Assembly: GCF_016735675.1 (NCBI RefSeq)
Contig: NZ_JAERSG010000003.1
Coordinates: forward strand, 62,001-126,000
Direction: 5' to 3'
Origin: Nocardioides baculatus
Lineage (GTDB): Bacteria > Actinomycetota > Actinomycetes > Propionibacteriales > Nocardioidaceae
DNA length: 64,000 bases
The stretch's first letter is position 1. Every line of letters begins with the position of its first letter. Shown one piece after another: positions 24,466-32,320 of the stretch. The notes beneath the pieces are model-generated. The model saw nothing but the letters and a program-made list of their open reading frames with translations, had not been told where the DNA came from and ran no database searches. A program made the position numbers and the translations under genes.

Positions 24466-26001
24466 ATGAAGCACTCCCAGCCCGCCGTGATCGCGGCTCT
24501 GGCCCTTGCCGCCTCGACGTCCTGGCTGGTCACCGCACCAGCCCACGCGGCCGCCCCCGCGACCTGCGAGGGCAAGGCGGTCACCATCGTCGCGACCACG
24601 ACCGTCACGACCGGCACCGAGGGCGACGACGTCGTCGCGATGGAGCCGGGCGGCTGGACGAGGTTCGACGCGCTCGGCGGCAACGACACCGTCTGCCTCG
24701 CCCTCCCGGCCGAGATCACCACCGACCACTACGGCGGCCGCGACCGCGTCGGGGTCCTCGACGCGGGCGGCGGCGATGACACGGTGGTGAACCTCACCCC
24801 GGCGGGCTCCACCGTCACCACCATGCAGGTCGTCCTCGGCCTCGGCAACGACACCTTCGCCGGCGCCGACCTCGGCGAGAAGGTCTACACCGACAAGGAG
24901 GTCGGCTACTTCCCCGACGACCCGGAGGCCGCTGACCCGGAGCTGGTCGGGCAACAGACCGATGTCGTGACGGGGGTGGCCGAGGTCTGGTCCACATCGC
25001 CGACCGGCGGACTCAATGCCGACCGGATCACGTTCGGCAGCCGCGGCGGCCTCGCTGTCATGGCCGGTCCTGTGGGACCGCAGGGACTGCTCGACTTCAC
25101 CGCTGCGTCCGAGCCGCGCCTGGAGATCCGCTCGCTCGGGCGGCTCGGGGTCCCGTCCACCGGCAACGTCGTCGTCGACAACCGGGCGCAGACGGTCACT
25201 GCAGGTCCCGACACGGTCCTGGCGTGGTCGGGCGAGGTGGCGTCGTTCACGCTGGGCCAGCCGCGGCGGATGGTCGTCATGGGGCCGGCGGTGGGCTTCG
25301 TGGGCACCGACGCCGCCGAGTCCGTCGTCTTCGCGGACGTCCTCGTGGGTGACGTGGACCTCGGCGGCGGCGACGACGTGCTCTCGGTCCAGTCGTGGAA
25401 CAACGCCTTCATCCCCCGCTCGGCCGACGGCGGGAGCGGCCGCGACCGGCTGTCGATCGACACCACCTGCCACATCGAGCTGGAGGTCCGCGTGGACCGT
25501 ACGGTCACCTGCGACGGCCGCTCCGGACCGCTCGCGGGCTTCCGCGAGGTGTACGCGAACGGCAGCTCGGCATCGGGAGCCCGCACCGTCGTCGTCGGCA
25601 CGGCCCGCAGGGACAGGCTCTCGGCGAGCGGCAGCATCGTCGTCGTCCGCGCCGGCGCCGGTCGGGACCAGGTGACGGTGGACGAAAGCTCCCTGGCGCG
25701 TGTGCACGCCGGTGGCGGTGCCGACCGGGTCTACGCGAGCGGGGACGACGTGGTCGTCCGCGGTCAGGGCGGAGCCGACCGTCTCGAGCTGGGCGGCACC
25801 GCCGACCTCGACGAGGCACCCGGCATCCGCAACCAGCAGGTCGCCCTCGGTGGCGCGGGTCGTGACGTGCTCCTCGGCACGGCGGACGACCGCGAGCGTG
25901 ACCGGCTCGTCGGCGGCCCGGGTCGGGACCGCGCGGACGGCCGCAAGGGTCGACGCGACTACTGCAGCGCCGAGGTGACCCGCCGGTGCGAGCGCCCCTG
26001 A
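24466..26001 (+). CDS. Secreted repeat protein, divergent RTX-like
   Basis: A 511-aa exported protein. The signal peptide (1-28) ends in APAHA with cleavage after position 28. The mature start TCEGKAVTIVATTTVTTGTEGDDVV parallels that of the protein encoded at 4093-5373, and scattered GGGDDTV, GLGNDTF, GGGDDVL and GAGRDQV units are degenerate calcium-binding nonapeptides. A C-terminal segment GGPGRDRADGRKGRRDYCSAEVTRRCE repeats the paralogue's ending with a Cys pair. The repeats are fewer and more worn than in the first copy, so calcium binding may be weaker. GGGGGAAC lies a few nt upstream of the ATG. The function is unknown; a cell-surface or matrix role is plausible. Confidence 0.8.
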   Translation: MKHSQPAVIAALALAASTSWLVTAPAHAAAPATCEGKAVTIVATTTVTTGTEGDDVVAMEPGGWTRFDALGGNDTVCLALPAEITTDHYGGRDRVGVLDAGGGDDTVVNLTPAGSTVTTMQVVLGLGNDTFAGADLGEKVYTDKEVGYFPDDPEAADPELVGQQTDVVTGVAEVWSTSPTGGLNADRITFGSRGGLAVMAGPVGPQGLLDFTAASEPRLEIRSLGRLGVPSTGNVVVDNRAQTVTAGPDTVLAWSGEVASFTLGQPRRMVVMGPAVGFVGTDAAESVVFADVLVGDVDLGGGDDVLSVQSWNNAFIPRSADGGSGRDRLSIDTTCHIELEVRVDRTVTCDGRSGPLAGFREVYANGSSASGARTVVVGTARRDRLSASGSIVVVRAGAGRDQVTVDESSLARVHAGGGADRVYASGDDVVVRGQGGADRLELGGTADLDEAPGIRNQQVALGGAGRDVLLGTADDRERDRLVGGPGRDRADGRKGRRDYCSAEVTRRCERP

Positions 26002-26016
26002 ACCCGGTCGCAACCC

Positions 26017-26029
26017 ACCCCTGAGGGGT
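26017..26029 (+). terminator. Small hairpin after the secreted repeat gene
   Basis: ACCCC-TGA-GGGGT forms a 5-bp stem with a 3-nt loop, 16 bp after the stop of the repeat protein gene. It is short and lacks a T-run, so termination would be weak at best. Confidence 0.3.
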
Positions 26030-26065
26030 CGTGACGGAGCGGCCGCGGAGTCGTTGACTGTTGAT

Positions 26066-27478
26066 GTGATCCGCATCCTCTCCGCACTCGTGCTCGTCGC
26101 CACCGCTGCCGCGGCCGTGCCCTCCGCCCAGGCGGCGCCGGCCGCGGCCGGCCAGACCCTCGACGTGCTGGTCATCGGCGACTCCTACTCGGCCGGCAAC
26201 GGCGCCACGGGAGCGACGTACGGCCCGGTCGACTGCTACCGCAACACGACCAACTGGGCCGAGAGGTACGCGGCCGGGCTGCGCACCCAGGGACTCACGG
26301 TCAACCTCGCCAACCACGCCTGCAGCGGCGGCCAGACGCCCGACGTCCACACGCCGCGGGCGATGGACACCCAGGCCAACAAGGTCGCCCCGGCGCCGGC
26401 GGACGTCACGACCACCGACCAGGCCGACGCCCACCTCCGGGCGACCGACCCGTGCAACACCGGGACGTTCCCGGCCGAAGAGTTCTGGACCTACCGGGCG
26501 ACAGCAGTGGTCCCCGGGGTGGCGATCACCTACGACTGCACCCGCAACCTCAGGCCGCAGGCCGACTTCGTCACCGCGGACACCGATCTCGTCGTCTTCA
26601 CCATGGGCGGCAACGACGCGGGCTTCACGACCATCGTCCAGAGCTGCTTCGTGGTCCTGACCCGCACCGCGGCATCGTGCCGCGCAGCCGTCGACACCGC
26701 TCGATCGCGCATCCCCGCCATCAAGCAGGCACTGCTGGCGGACGTGGCGGCGCTGCGCGCCCGCGGCCTGCGCGAGGACGCGAAGATCGTCCAGCTGGGC
26801 TATCCCTGGCTCCAGGTCGACAACGGCTTCAGCCTGCCCGACCCGTCGGGCTCCTACCCGGCGGGCGACGCGGTGCGGAGCCTCATCACCGACGCCACGG
26901 CCGAGCTCGCGACCGTCCCCGCCGCGGCCAACGTCGGTCACCCCGGCCAGATGACCTTCGTCGGCGGCGTCACCACGAAGTTCTCCGGCCACGAGCCCGA
27001 CGCGCAGACGACCAACCCGCAGACGTGGATCAACGAGGCGTTCAGCGGCCCCGACCTCAGCCTCTGGTACCACCCCAACGACCTGGGCCAGGCCGCCTAC
27101 TCCGAGCTCCTCCTCGCCGGCGGCACCTATGGCGCCGGGGCGACCGCTCCCCCCACGACCGCTCCCCCGACCACCAAGCCGCTGACGGCGTCCCTGCGGG
27201 TCCGTGCGCCGAAGCGACCCGTGGCCCGCGACCAGGCCGTGGTGCTGCGGATCCGCTCCCGCCGCTCGGACGGCACCGCGCCCGCGGGACGCGTCGTCGT
27301 GCGCCGTGCGCACCATGCGAAGGTGCTGAAGGCCACGCGGCTGCGGCCCTCTGCGGACGGGCGCACCCGGCTTCGCATCCGCCATCTCCGTCCGGGTCGC
27401 ACCCGGCTCGTCGTGACCTACCGGGACCGCTTGGCGCCCCGCGTCAGGGACCGCGTCGTGGTGCGCGTCCGGCGGTGA
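26066..27478 (+). CDS. Secreted SGNH/GDSL hydrolase with C-terminal Ig-like domain
   Basis: A 470-aa exported esterase. The signal peptide (about 1-23) ends AQA. Block I of the SGNH fold is VIGDSYSAGNG with nucleophile S40; block III is FTMGGNDAGF, and the C-terminal catalytic pair lies in LWYHPNDLGQ. Mature-enzyme cysteines (VDCYRNT, HACSGG, DPCNTG, YDCTRN and QSCF/ASC) suggest disulfides, as in Streptomyces lipase-like SGNH enzymes. After a Pro/Thr linker (APPTTAPPTTKP) comes a basic Ig-like beta domain of about 95 residues. GTG at 26066 gives the best signal peptide; a TTG at 26054 adds four residues and is the alternative. Confidence 0.87.
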   Translation: MIRILSALVLVATAAAAVPSAQAAPAAAGQTLDVLVIGDSYSAGNGATGATYGPVDCYRNTTNWAERYAAGLRTQGLTVNLANHACSGGQTPDVHTPRAMDTQANKVAPAPADVTTTDQADAHLRATDPCNTGTFPAEEFWTYRATAVVPGVAITYDCTRNLRPQADFVTADTDLVVFTMGGNDAGFTTIVQSCFVVLTRTAASCRAAVDTARSRIPAIKQALLADVAALRARGLREDAKIVQLGYPWLQVDNGFSLPDPSGSYPAGDAVRSLITDATAELATVPAAANVGHPGQMTFVGGVTTKFSGHEPDAQTTNPQTWINEAFSGPDLSLWYHPNDLGQAAYSELLLAGGTYGAGATAPPTTAPPTTKPLTASLRVRAPKRPVARDQAVVLRIRSRRSDGTAPAGRVVVRRAHHAKVLKATRLRPSADGRTRLRIRHLRPGRTRLVVTYRDRLAPRVRDRVVVRVRR

Positions 27479-27508
27479 CGCGACGCACGTCGACGGGCTG
27501 TCTCGCTT

Positions 27509-27530
27509 TATCTCATATTTGAGATACCGT
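27509..27530. promoter_or_regulatory. AT-rich palindromic operator at the murA-like promoter
   Basis: TATCTCA-TATT-TGAGATA (27509-27526) is a perfect 7-bp inverted repeat and the most A/T-rich stretch in this neighbourhood. It overlaps TACCGT (27525-27530), whose spacing of 7 nt to ATG 27538 fits a leaderless start. The gene it precedes encodes an XRE-type HTH at its N-terminus, so autoregulation by the product is the simplest reading. Confidence 0.65.
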
Positions 27531-27537
27531 GGTCGGC

Positions 27538-29061
27538 ATGGCTGACTACAAGGGTCGTATCGGGAACCTGATCCGCGACGCGCGCAAGCACCGCGGACTC
27601 ACCCAGCACCAGCTCGCGGAGCTGCTCGGCACCAGCCAGAGCGCGATCAACCGCATCGAGAAGGGGCACCAGAACCTCTCGCTCGAGATGCTCGCCCGCA
27701 TCGGCGCGGCCCTCGACTCCGAGATCGTCGCCCTCGGCGCCGGGCCGACGCACCTGCGCGTCGACGGGCCGACCACCCTCTCCGGCTCCATCGACGTGAA
27801 GACGTCGAAGAACGCCGGCGTCGCGCTGCTGTGTGCCTCGCTGCTCAACAAGGGACGTACGACGCTGCGCAAGGTCGCGCGCATCGAGGAGGTCAACCGG
27901 CTCCTCGAGGTGCTCAACTCCCTCGGTGTCGCGACCCGCTGGGTCGGCGACGAGAACGACCTCGAGATCATCCCGCCCGCCGAGCTCGACCTGTCACAGA
28001 TCGACGAGGGCGCCGCGCGCCGCACCCGCTCGGTGATCATGTTCCTCGGCCCGCTGCTGCACCGCGTGGACGAGTTCGAGCTGCCCTACGCCGGCGGCTG
28101 CAACCTCGGCACCCGCACCGTCGAGCCCCACATGACCGCCCTCCGGCCGTTCGGCCTGGAGGTCAAGGCGACCGACGGTGCCTACCACGCGCTGGTCAAC
28201 CGGACCATCGAGCCGCAGCGCCCCATCGTGCTGACGGAGCGTGGCGACTCGGTCACCGAGAACGCGCTGATGGCAGCCGCCCTGCACCCGGGCACCACGA
28301 TCATCCGCAACGCCTCGTCCAACTACATGGTCCAGGACCTCTGCTTCTACCTGCAGCGGCTCGGCGTCGGTGTCGAGGGCATCGGCACCACCACCCTCAC
28401 GGTCACCGGCACGTCGTCGATCGACGTCGACGTCGACTACGCCCCCTCCGAGGACCCGATCGAGGCGATGTCACTGCTCGCCGCCGCGATCGTGACCAAG
28501 TCGTCGATCACCATCCGTCGGGTGCCGATCGAGTTCCTCGAGCTCGAGCTGGCGATCCTGGAGGAGATGGGCTTCCGCTACGACCGCTCCGAGGAGTACC
28601 CCGCCCGCAACGGCGAGACGCGCCTGGTCGACATCACCACCCATCCCTCCGAGCTGCGCGCGCCGCTCGACAAGATCCACCCGATGCCGTTCCCCGGCCT
28701 CAACATCGACAACCTGCCGTTCTTCGCGGTCATCGCCGCGGTCGCCGACGGCCAGACGATGTTGCACGACTGGGTCTACGAGAACCGGGCCATCTACTTC
28801 ACCGAGCTCAACAAGCTCGGCGCCTCGGTCAAGCTGCTCGACCCGCACCGGGTGCTCGTCGAGGGACCGACGCACTTCTCCGGCGCGGAGATCGTGTGCC
28901 CTCCCGCGCTGCGCCCGGCTGTCGTGCTCCTCATCGCGATGCTCGCCTCGAAGGGTCGCAGCGTGCTGCGCTCGACCTACGTCATCCACCGCGGCTACGA
29001 GGACCTCGCCGAGCGCCTCAACGAGCTCGGCGCCAACATCGAGACCTTCCGGGACATCTGA
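27538..29061 (+). CDS. UDP-N-acetylglucosamine 1-carboxyvinyltransferase-like protein with N-terminal XRE HTH
   Basis: A 507-aa fusion. Residues 1-68 are an XRE/Cro helix-turn-helix (LIRDARKHRGLTQHQLAELLGTSQSAINRIEKG). Residues 74-507 are an EPSP-synthase-fold MurA, which transfers enolpyruvate from PEP to UDP-GlcNAc in the first committed peptidoglycan step. Key residues remain: K91-N92 in TSKNAG and the catalytic C188 in AGGCNLGTRTVEPH, plus an Asp in NIDN near the expected base. It is longer than classical MurA (about 420 aa) by the HTH and may be a second, regulatory or specialised paralogue; whether it is catalytically active is not shown. The operator-like palindrome upstream supports DNA binding by its own head domain. 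Confidence 0.85.
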   Translation: MADYKGRIGNLIRDARKHRGLTQHQLAELLGTSQSAINRIEKGHQNLSLEMLARIGAALDSEIVALGAGPTHLRVDGPTTLSGSIDVKTSKNAGVALLCASLLNKGRTTLRKVARIEEVNRLLEVLNSLGVATRWVGDENDLEIIPPAELDLSQIDEGAARRTRSVIMFLGPLLHRVDEFELPYAGGCNLGTRTVEPHMTALRPFGLEVKATDGAYHALVNRTIEPQRPIVLTERGDSVTENALMAAALHPGTTIIRNASSNYMVQDLCFYLQRLGVGVEGIGTTTLTVTGTSSIDVDVDYAPSEDPIEAMSLLAAAIVTKSSITIRRVPIEFLELELAILEEMGFRYDRSEEYPARNGETRLVDITTHPSELRAPLDKIHPMPFPGLNIDNLPFFAVIAAVADGQTMLHDWVYENRAIYFTELNKLGASVKLLDPHRVLVEGPTHFSGAEIVCPPALRPAVVLLIAMLASKGRSVLRSTYVIHRGYEDLAERLNELGANIETFRDI

Positions 29062-29065
29062 GACA

Positions 29066-29201
29066 CGCAGCAGGGCGCGCTCGCGCGCACTGCGTCGCGT
29101 GGCCAGATTGAGCAAGCACCGCGGCTGAGGGACGAAGCCGCGACGTGTGCGTCGAAATCTCACCGTGACGGGTCGAGGCTCGCTGCGCTCGCACCTCGAC
29201 C
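29066..29201. repeat. Cluster of three hairpins after the murA-like gene
   Basis: Three inverted repeats occupy the gap between stop 29061 and the zinc-ribbon gene: CGCAG/CTGCG with GC-rich inner arms (29066-29094), CGCGGCT/AGCCGCG with a 9-nt loop (29120-29142), and GGTCGAGG/CCTCGACC (29171-29201). The last two look like extragenic palindromes of a dispersed family (inference). Together they should act as a strong bidirectional terminator between the convergent genes. Confidence 0.55.
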
Positions 29202-29215
29202 ATCCGAGTGCTGGA

Positions 29216-29467
29216 TCAGCCGAAGAGGGTCTCCACCCAGGCGCGCGACACCTTGCCGGTCGACGGCGGGGCGGTCATGTCGGCGGTGATCCGCGGCATC
29301 GGGGCGGTGTGCTGGCCGGCGTTGCGGTGCCAGTCGGTCTCGGCCTCGATCAGCACGCCGAGGTCGGCGCGCGACAGGAAGACGCCGTGACCCTCGGGGC
29401 ACTGGTGGACGGTGGCCTCACCCAGGGTGCGCTCGTCCATCTCCGCGCTGCACCGGGGACACGTCAT
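29216..29467 (-). CDS. Zinc-ribbon protein (TFIIB-type zf-like), 83 aa
   Basis: An 83-aa protein starting with a treble-clef/zinc-ribbon: MTCPRCSAEMDERTLGEATVHQCPEGHGVFLSR, in which CPRC and HQCPEGH provide the four ligands. This is a common small actinobacterial zinc-ribbon family of unknown role. The C-terminus (ADMTAPPSTGKVSRAWVETLFG) is not conserved in any way I recognise. ATG at 29467 has GGGGG 9 nt upstream; an in-frame ATG at 29476 sits directly on that site and is less likely. It is divergent from the GDPD gene. Confidence 0.72.
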   Translation of the reverse strand: MTCPRCSAEMDERTLGEATVHQCPEGHGVFLSRADLGVLIEAETDWHRNAGQHTAPMPRITADMTAPPSTGKVSRAWVETLFG

Positions 29468-29511
29468 GCTCTCCATCCCCCGAAGGTACTCCCGAGACCC
29501 ATACTTCTCCG

Positions 29512-30300
29512 GTGACGACACCCTCGGGATACCTCGACTCCCCCCGCCCCCTCGCCTTCGCGCACCGAGGTGGTGCCTACCACCCCGAGATCGAGGGCCT
29601 GGAGAACACGCTGGCCGCGTTCGCGCACGCCGTCGAGCTCGGCTACACCTACCTCGAGACCGACGTCCACGTCACCAGCGACGGCGTGCTGCTGGCCTTC
29701 CACGACACCGTCCTGGACCGGGTGACCGACCGCACCGGCAACATCGCCGAGACGACGTACGCCGAGGTGCAGCAGGCCTCGATCGGCGGGCGCGAGCCGG
29801 TGCCGACGCTGGCCGAGCTCTTCGATGCGTTCCCCGGCGCGCGGTTCAACATCGACCTCAAGTCGGAGGGCGCTGTGGTGGCGCTCGCCGCCTTCATCGA
29901 GGAGCGGCAGGCCTGGGACCGGGTGCTGGTCGGGTCATTCTCGCGGCGCCGGATGGGCGCCTTCCGGCGGCGTACGGCCGGACGGGTCGCGACCTCCGCG
30001 CACCCGCTCGAGGTGGCCGCCTTCGTCCTCAGCCCCAGCGGTCGGCTGGCGCGGTGGCTGACCCGCGGCAGGCCGCTGGCGCTCCAGGTGCCGCACCGGC
30101 AGGGCCGCCTGGTGGTGGTCACGCCCGCGCTCGTACGCCGTGCGCACGCGGCCGGCGTCCAGGTGCACGTCTGGACCATTGACGACCCAATTGAGATGAA
30201 CACCCTCCTCGACCGTGGTGTCGACGGCATCATGACCGATCGCACGGACATACTCAGGGACGTGCTCCGCGAGCGCGGACAGTGGAGGGGTGACGCATGA
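29512..30300 (+). CDS. Glycerophosphodiester phosphodiesterase
   Basis: A 262-aa cytoplasmic GDPD, which hydrolyses glycerophosphodiesters to glycerol-3-phosphate and an alcohol. Catalytic blocks are FAHRGGAYHPE (H18 and R19), LETDVHVTSDGVLLAFHD (metal-binding Glu/Asp and the second His) and FNIDLKSEG. The C-terminal VHVWTIDDPIEMNTLLDRGVDGIMTDR is typical. GTG at 29512 is preceded by CATACT at 6 nt. The stop overlaps the next gene's ATG by 4 bp (ATGA), so lipid headgroup breakdown and the transporter are co-expressed. Confidence 0.93.
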   Translation: MTTPSGYLDSPRPLAFAHRGGAYHPEIEGLENTLAAFAHAVELGYTYLETDVHVTSDGVLLAFHDTVLDRVTDRTGNIAETTYAEVQQASIGGREPVPTLAELFDAFPGARFNIDLKSEGAVVALAAFIEERQAWDRVLVGSFSRRRMGAFRRRTAGRVATSAHPLEVAAFVLSPSGRLARWLTRGRPLALQVPHRQGRLVVVTPALVRRAHAAGVQVHVWTIDDPIEMNTLLDRGVDGIMTDRTDILRDVLRERGQWRGDA

Positions 30301-31658
30301 GCCACGTCGATGGCGGGATCGCCAACCTGGCGCCGTTGGAGCAGGCCCGGGAGCAGAAGGCCTGGTACTGGTACGACTGGGCCAACAGTGCCTACGTGAC
30401 CACCGTCAGCACCGTGCTGTTCGCGCCCTACATCATCGCGATCGCCAAGGAGGCCGCGGTCGACAACCGGATCTCCCTGCTGGGGATCTCGGTCGCGCCG
30501 GGCTCGCTGCCGTCGTACCTCGTGACCATCTCCACGATCATCTCCGCGATCGTGCTGCCACTGATGGGACCCATCGCCGACCGCACGGCCAACAAGAAGC
30601 GCCTGCTGGCGATCTTCGCCTGGCTCGGTGCCGCGTCGGGCGCGCTGATCTTCTTCGCCACCGACGACAACTGGCAGATCGGAGCGGTCGGCTTCTTTCT
30701 CGCCAACATCTTCCTCGGCGCCTCGCTGGTCGTGAACGACTCGATCCTGCCGCTGATCTCCGACGAGGAGAACCGCGACCGGGTGTCGTCGCGCGGCTGG
30801 GCCTGGGGCTACCTCGGTGGCGGCCTCCTGCTGGCGGTGAACCTCGCGCTGGTCACGATCCTGCCCTTCGGCCTCAGCACCGGCATGGCCGCGCGGATCA
30901 GCATGCTGTCGGCCTGCATCTGGTGGGCGGCGTTCACCCTGATCCCCTACCTCAAGCTCAACGACCACGAGCCGATCCCGCTCGCCGAGAGCGCCGGCGG
31001 GAACCAGGGCATCTTCGCCGAGAGCTTCGGCCAGCTCGCCAAGACGCTGCGCGAGCTCCCGAAGTACCCCGTGGCGCTCAACTTCCTGCTCGCCTACCTG
31101 TTCTTCAACGACGGGATCCAGACGGTGATCGCGTCGGCGTCGACCTACGGCTCGGAGGAGCTCGGCTTCGGCCAGTCGGTGCTGATCGGCACGATCCTGC
31201 TGGTCCAGTTCGTCGCCTTCGGCGGTGCGCTCGCCTTCGGCAGGCTGGCCAAGCGGTTCGGTGCCAAGCACACCATCCTCGGCGGCCTGGTGGTTTGGAT
31301 GCTCATCGTGACCGCCGCCCTCTTCCTGCCCGAGGAGGGCCTGGTCCCGTTCCTGCTGCTCGGCGTCGCGATCGGCATCGTGCTGGGCGGCACGCAGGCG
31401 CTGGCCCGGTCCTACTTCTCGCTGCTCATCCCGCGTGGCAAGGAGGCGGAGTACTTCAGCTTCTACCACGCGATGGACCGCGGTACGTCGTGGTTCGGGA
31501 CGCTCGTCTTCGGCCTGGTCTACCAGCTGACGGACTCCTACCGGCCCGCGATCTTCGCCCTCATCGCCTTCTTCGTCCTCGGCGGGCTGCTGCTCCTGCG
31601 CGTCGACACCGAGCGCGGCATCCGCGAGGCGGGCAACGACGTACCGCGCGTCATCTGA
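30297..31658 (+). CDS. MFS transporter, UMF1 (Atg22-like) family
   Basis: A 453-aa membrane protein with about twelve spans. The N-terminal QKAWYWYDWANSAYVTTVSTVLFAPYI is the hallmark of the UMF1/vacuole effluxer Atg22-like branch of the major facilitator superfamily. A conserved MGPIADRTANKKRLL loop follows span 3. Yeast Atg22 exports amino acids from the vacuole; bacterial substrates are unknown. Overlap with the GDPD gene hints at transport of glycerol derivatives or phospholipid headgroups, which is inference. A dense regulatory gap separates it from rbpA. Confidence 0.88.
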   Translation: MSHVDGGIANLAPLEQAREQKAWYWYDWANSAYVTTVSTVLFAPYIIAIAKEAAVDNRISLLGISVAPGSLPSYLVTISTIISAIVLPLMGPIADRTANKKRLLAIFAWLGAASGALIFFATDDNWQIGAVGFFLANIFLGASLVVNDSILPLISDEENRDRVSSRGWAWGYLGGGLLLAVNLALVTILPFGLSTGMAARISMLSACIWWAAFTLIPYLKLNDHEPIPLAESAGGNQGIFAESFGQLAKTLRELPKYPVALNFLLAYLFFNDGIQTVIASASTYGSEELGFGQSVLIGTILLVQFVAFGGALAFGRLAKRFGAKHTILGGLVVWMLIVTAALFLPEEGLVPFLLLGVAIGIVLGGTQALARSYFSLLIPRGKEAEYFSFYHAMDRGTSWFGTLVFGLVYQLTDSYRPAIFALIAFFVLGGLLLLRVDTERGIREAGNDVPRVI

Positions 31659-31662
31659 CTCG

Positions 31663-31678
31663 TGTGATCTGGATCACG
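31663..31678. promoter_or_regulatory. CRP/GlxR-like site
   Basis: TGTGATCTGGATCACG matches TGTGA-N6-TCACA in nine of the ten defined positions. It lies just after the UMF1 transporter stop, about 236 bp before rbpA, and could serve as a cAMP-CRP-type operator for the rbpA transcript. Confidence 0.45.
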
Positions 31679-31706
31679 TCCGGATGAAGCCGTAACCGCA
31701 CGCGGC

Positions 31707-31724
31707 TGCACCCCTAGGGGTGCA
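31707..31724. terminator. Perfect 18-bp palindrome
   Basis: TGCACCCCTAGGGGTGCA is an exact palindrome. As RNA the closing CCCC-TA-GGGG pairs with a very tight turn; it may end the GDPD-transporter message or act as a protein site. Confidence 0.4.
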
Positions 31725-31736
31725 ATGAGTCGCGCT

Positions 31737-31757
31737 TGAGCGTGTGATCCACGCTCA
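31737..31757. promoter_or_regulatory. Dyad just upstream of the SigR-type promoter of rbpA
   Basis: TGAGCGTG-TGATC-CACGCTCA is a perfect 8-bp inverted repeat with a 5-bp spacer. It ends 10 bp before the -35-like GGAAT, a position suited to an activator. Confidence 0.45.
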
Positions 31758-31767
31758 GCGAATCCGC

Positions 31768-31793
31768 GGAATGTGGGCGCTCCCGCTACGGTT
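31768..31793 (+). promoter_or_regulatory. SigR/SigH-type promoter of rbpA
   Basis: GGAAT (31768-31772) and GTT (31791-31793) are separated by exactly 18 nt, the consensus GGAAT-N18-GTT of thiol-oxidative-stress sigma factors SigR (Streptomyces) and SigH (mycobacteria). rbpA is a known SigR target, so the match in this position is meaningful. It implies a 5' UTR of about 115 nt. Confidence 0.75.
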
Positions 31794-31913
31794 GAAAGAT
31801 CACGGAGGCGGGCCGCGCCGACACGCTCGGCGTCACGGACCACGAGTTCGCCCGTCTCATTCACAACCCGAATACAACAACGGGGTCAGCAAACCCATTT
31901 GGAGGTGGGCACG

Positions 31914-32294
31914 GTGGCGGAGCGCACACTGCGTGGCGCGAGGCTCGGTGGCCAGAGCTTTGAGGACGAGCGCGGGATCGAGTTCGCGGCTCGTCAGCAG
32001 GTCGGCTACCTGTGCAAGCAGGGACACGAGTTCGAGGTGACGATGTCGGTCGAGGCCGACATCCCGGCAGTCTGGGAGTGTCCCCGTTGTGGGGCGGAGG
32101 CACTCAGCACGGCAGGCATCGAGCCGGAGGCCAAGGTCGAGAAGCCCGCTCGCACGCACTGGGACATGCTTCTGGAGCGTCGCTCGGAGAAGGAGCTCGA
32201 GGACATCCTCAAGGAGCGCCTCGAGCTGCTCCGCGGTGGCGAGATCGGTCCCGCACACCTGCACCGCGCGAACCGCAAGAAGCGGGTCAGCTGA
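31914..32294 (+). CDS. rbpA: RNA polymerase-binding protein RbpA
   Basis: A 126-aa actinobacterial transcription factor that binds the beta' subunit and group I/II sigma factors, stabilises open complexes and affects rifampicin response. The order of parts is intact: N-terminal tail (TLRGARLGGQSFEDERGIEF), core zinc-ribbon-like domain (YLCKQGHEFEVTMSVEADIPAVWECPRCGAEAL), basic linker and sigma-interaction helix (ARTHWDMLLERRSEKELEDILKERLELLR). GTG at 31914 has GGAGGTG 8 nt upstream. The gene stands alone behind a SigR-type promoter and several dyads, and with helR it forms a second RNA polymerase-rescue function in the window. Confidence 0.95.
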   Translation: MAERTLRGARLGGQSFEDERGIEFAARQQVGYLCKQGHEFEVTMSVEADIPAVWECPRCGAEALSTAGIEPEAKVEKPARTHWDMLLERRSEKELEDILKERLELLRGGEIGPAHLHRANRKKRVS

Positions 32295-32320
32295 GGCTGG
32301 ACCTGTCCAGACGGACTCGG

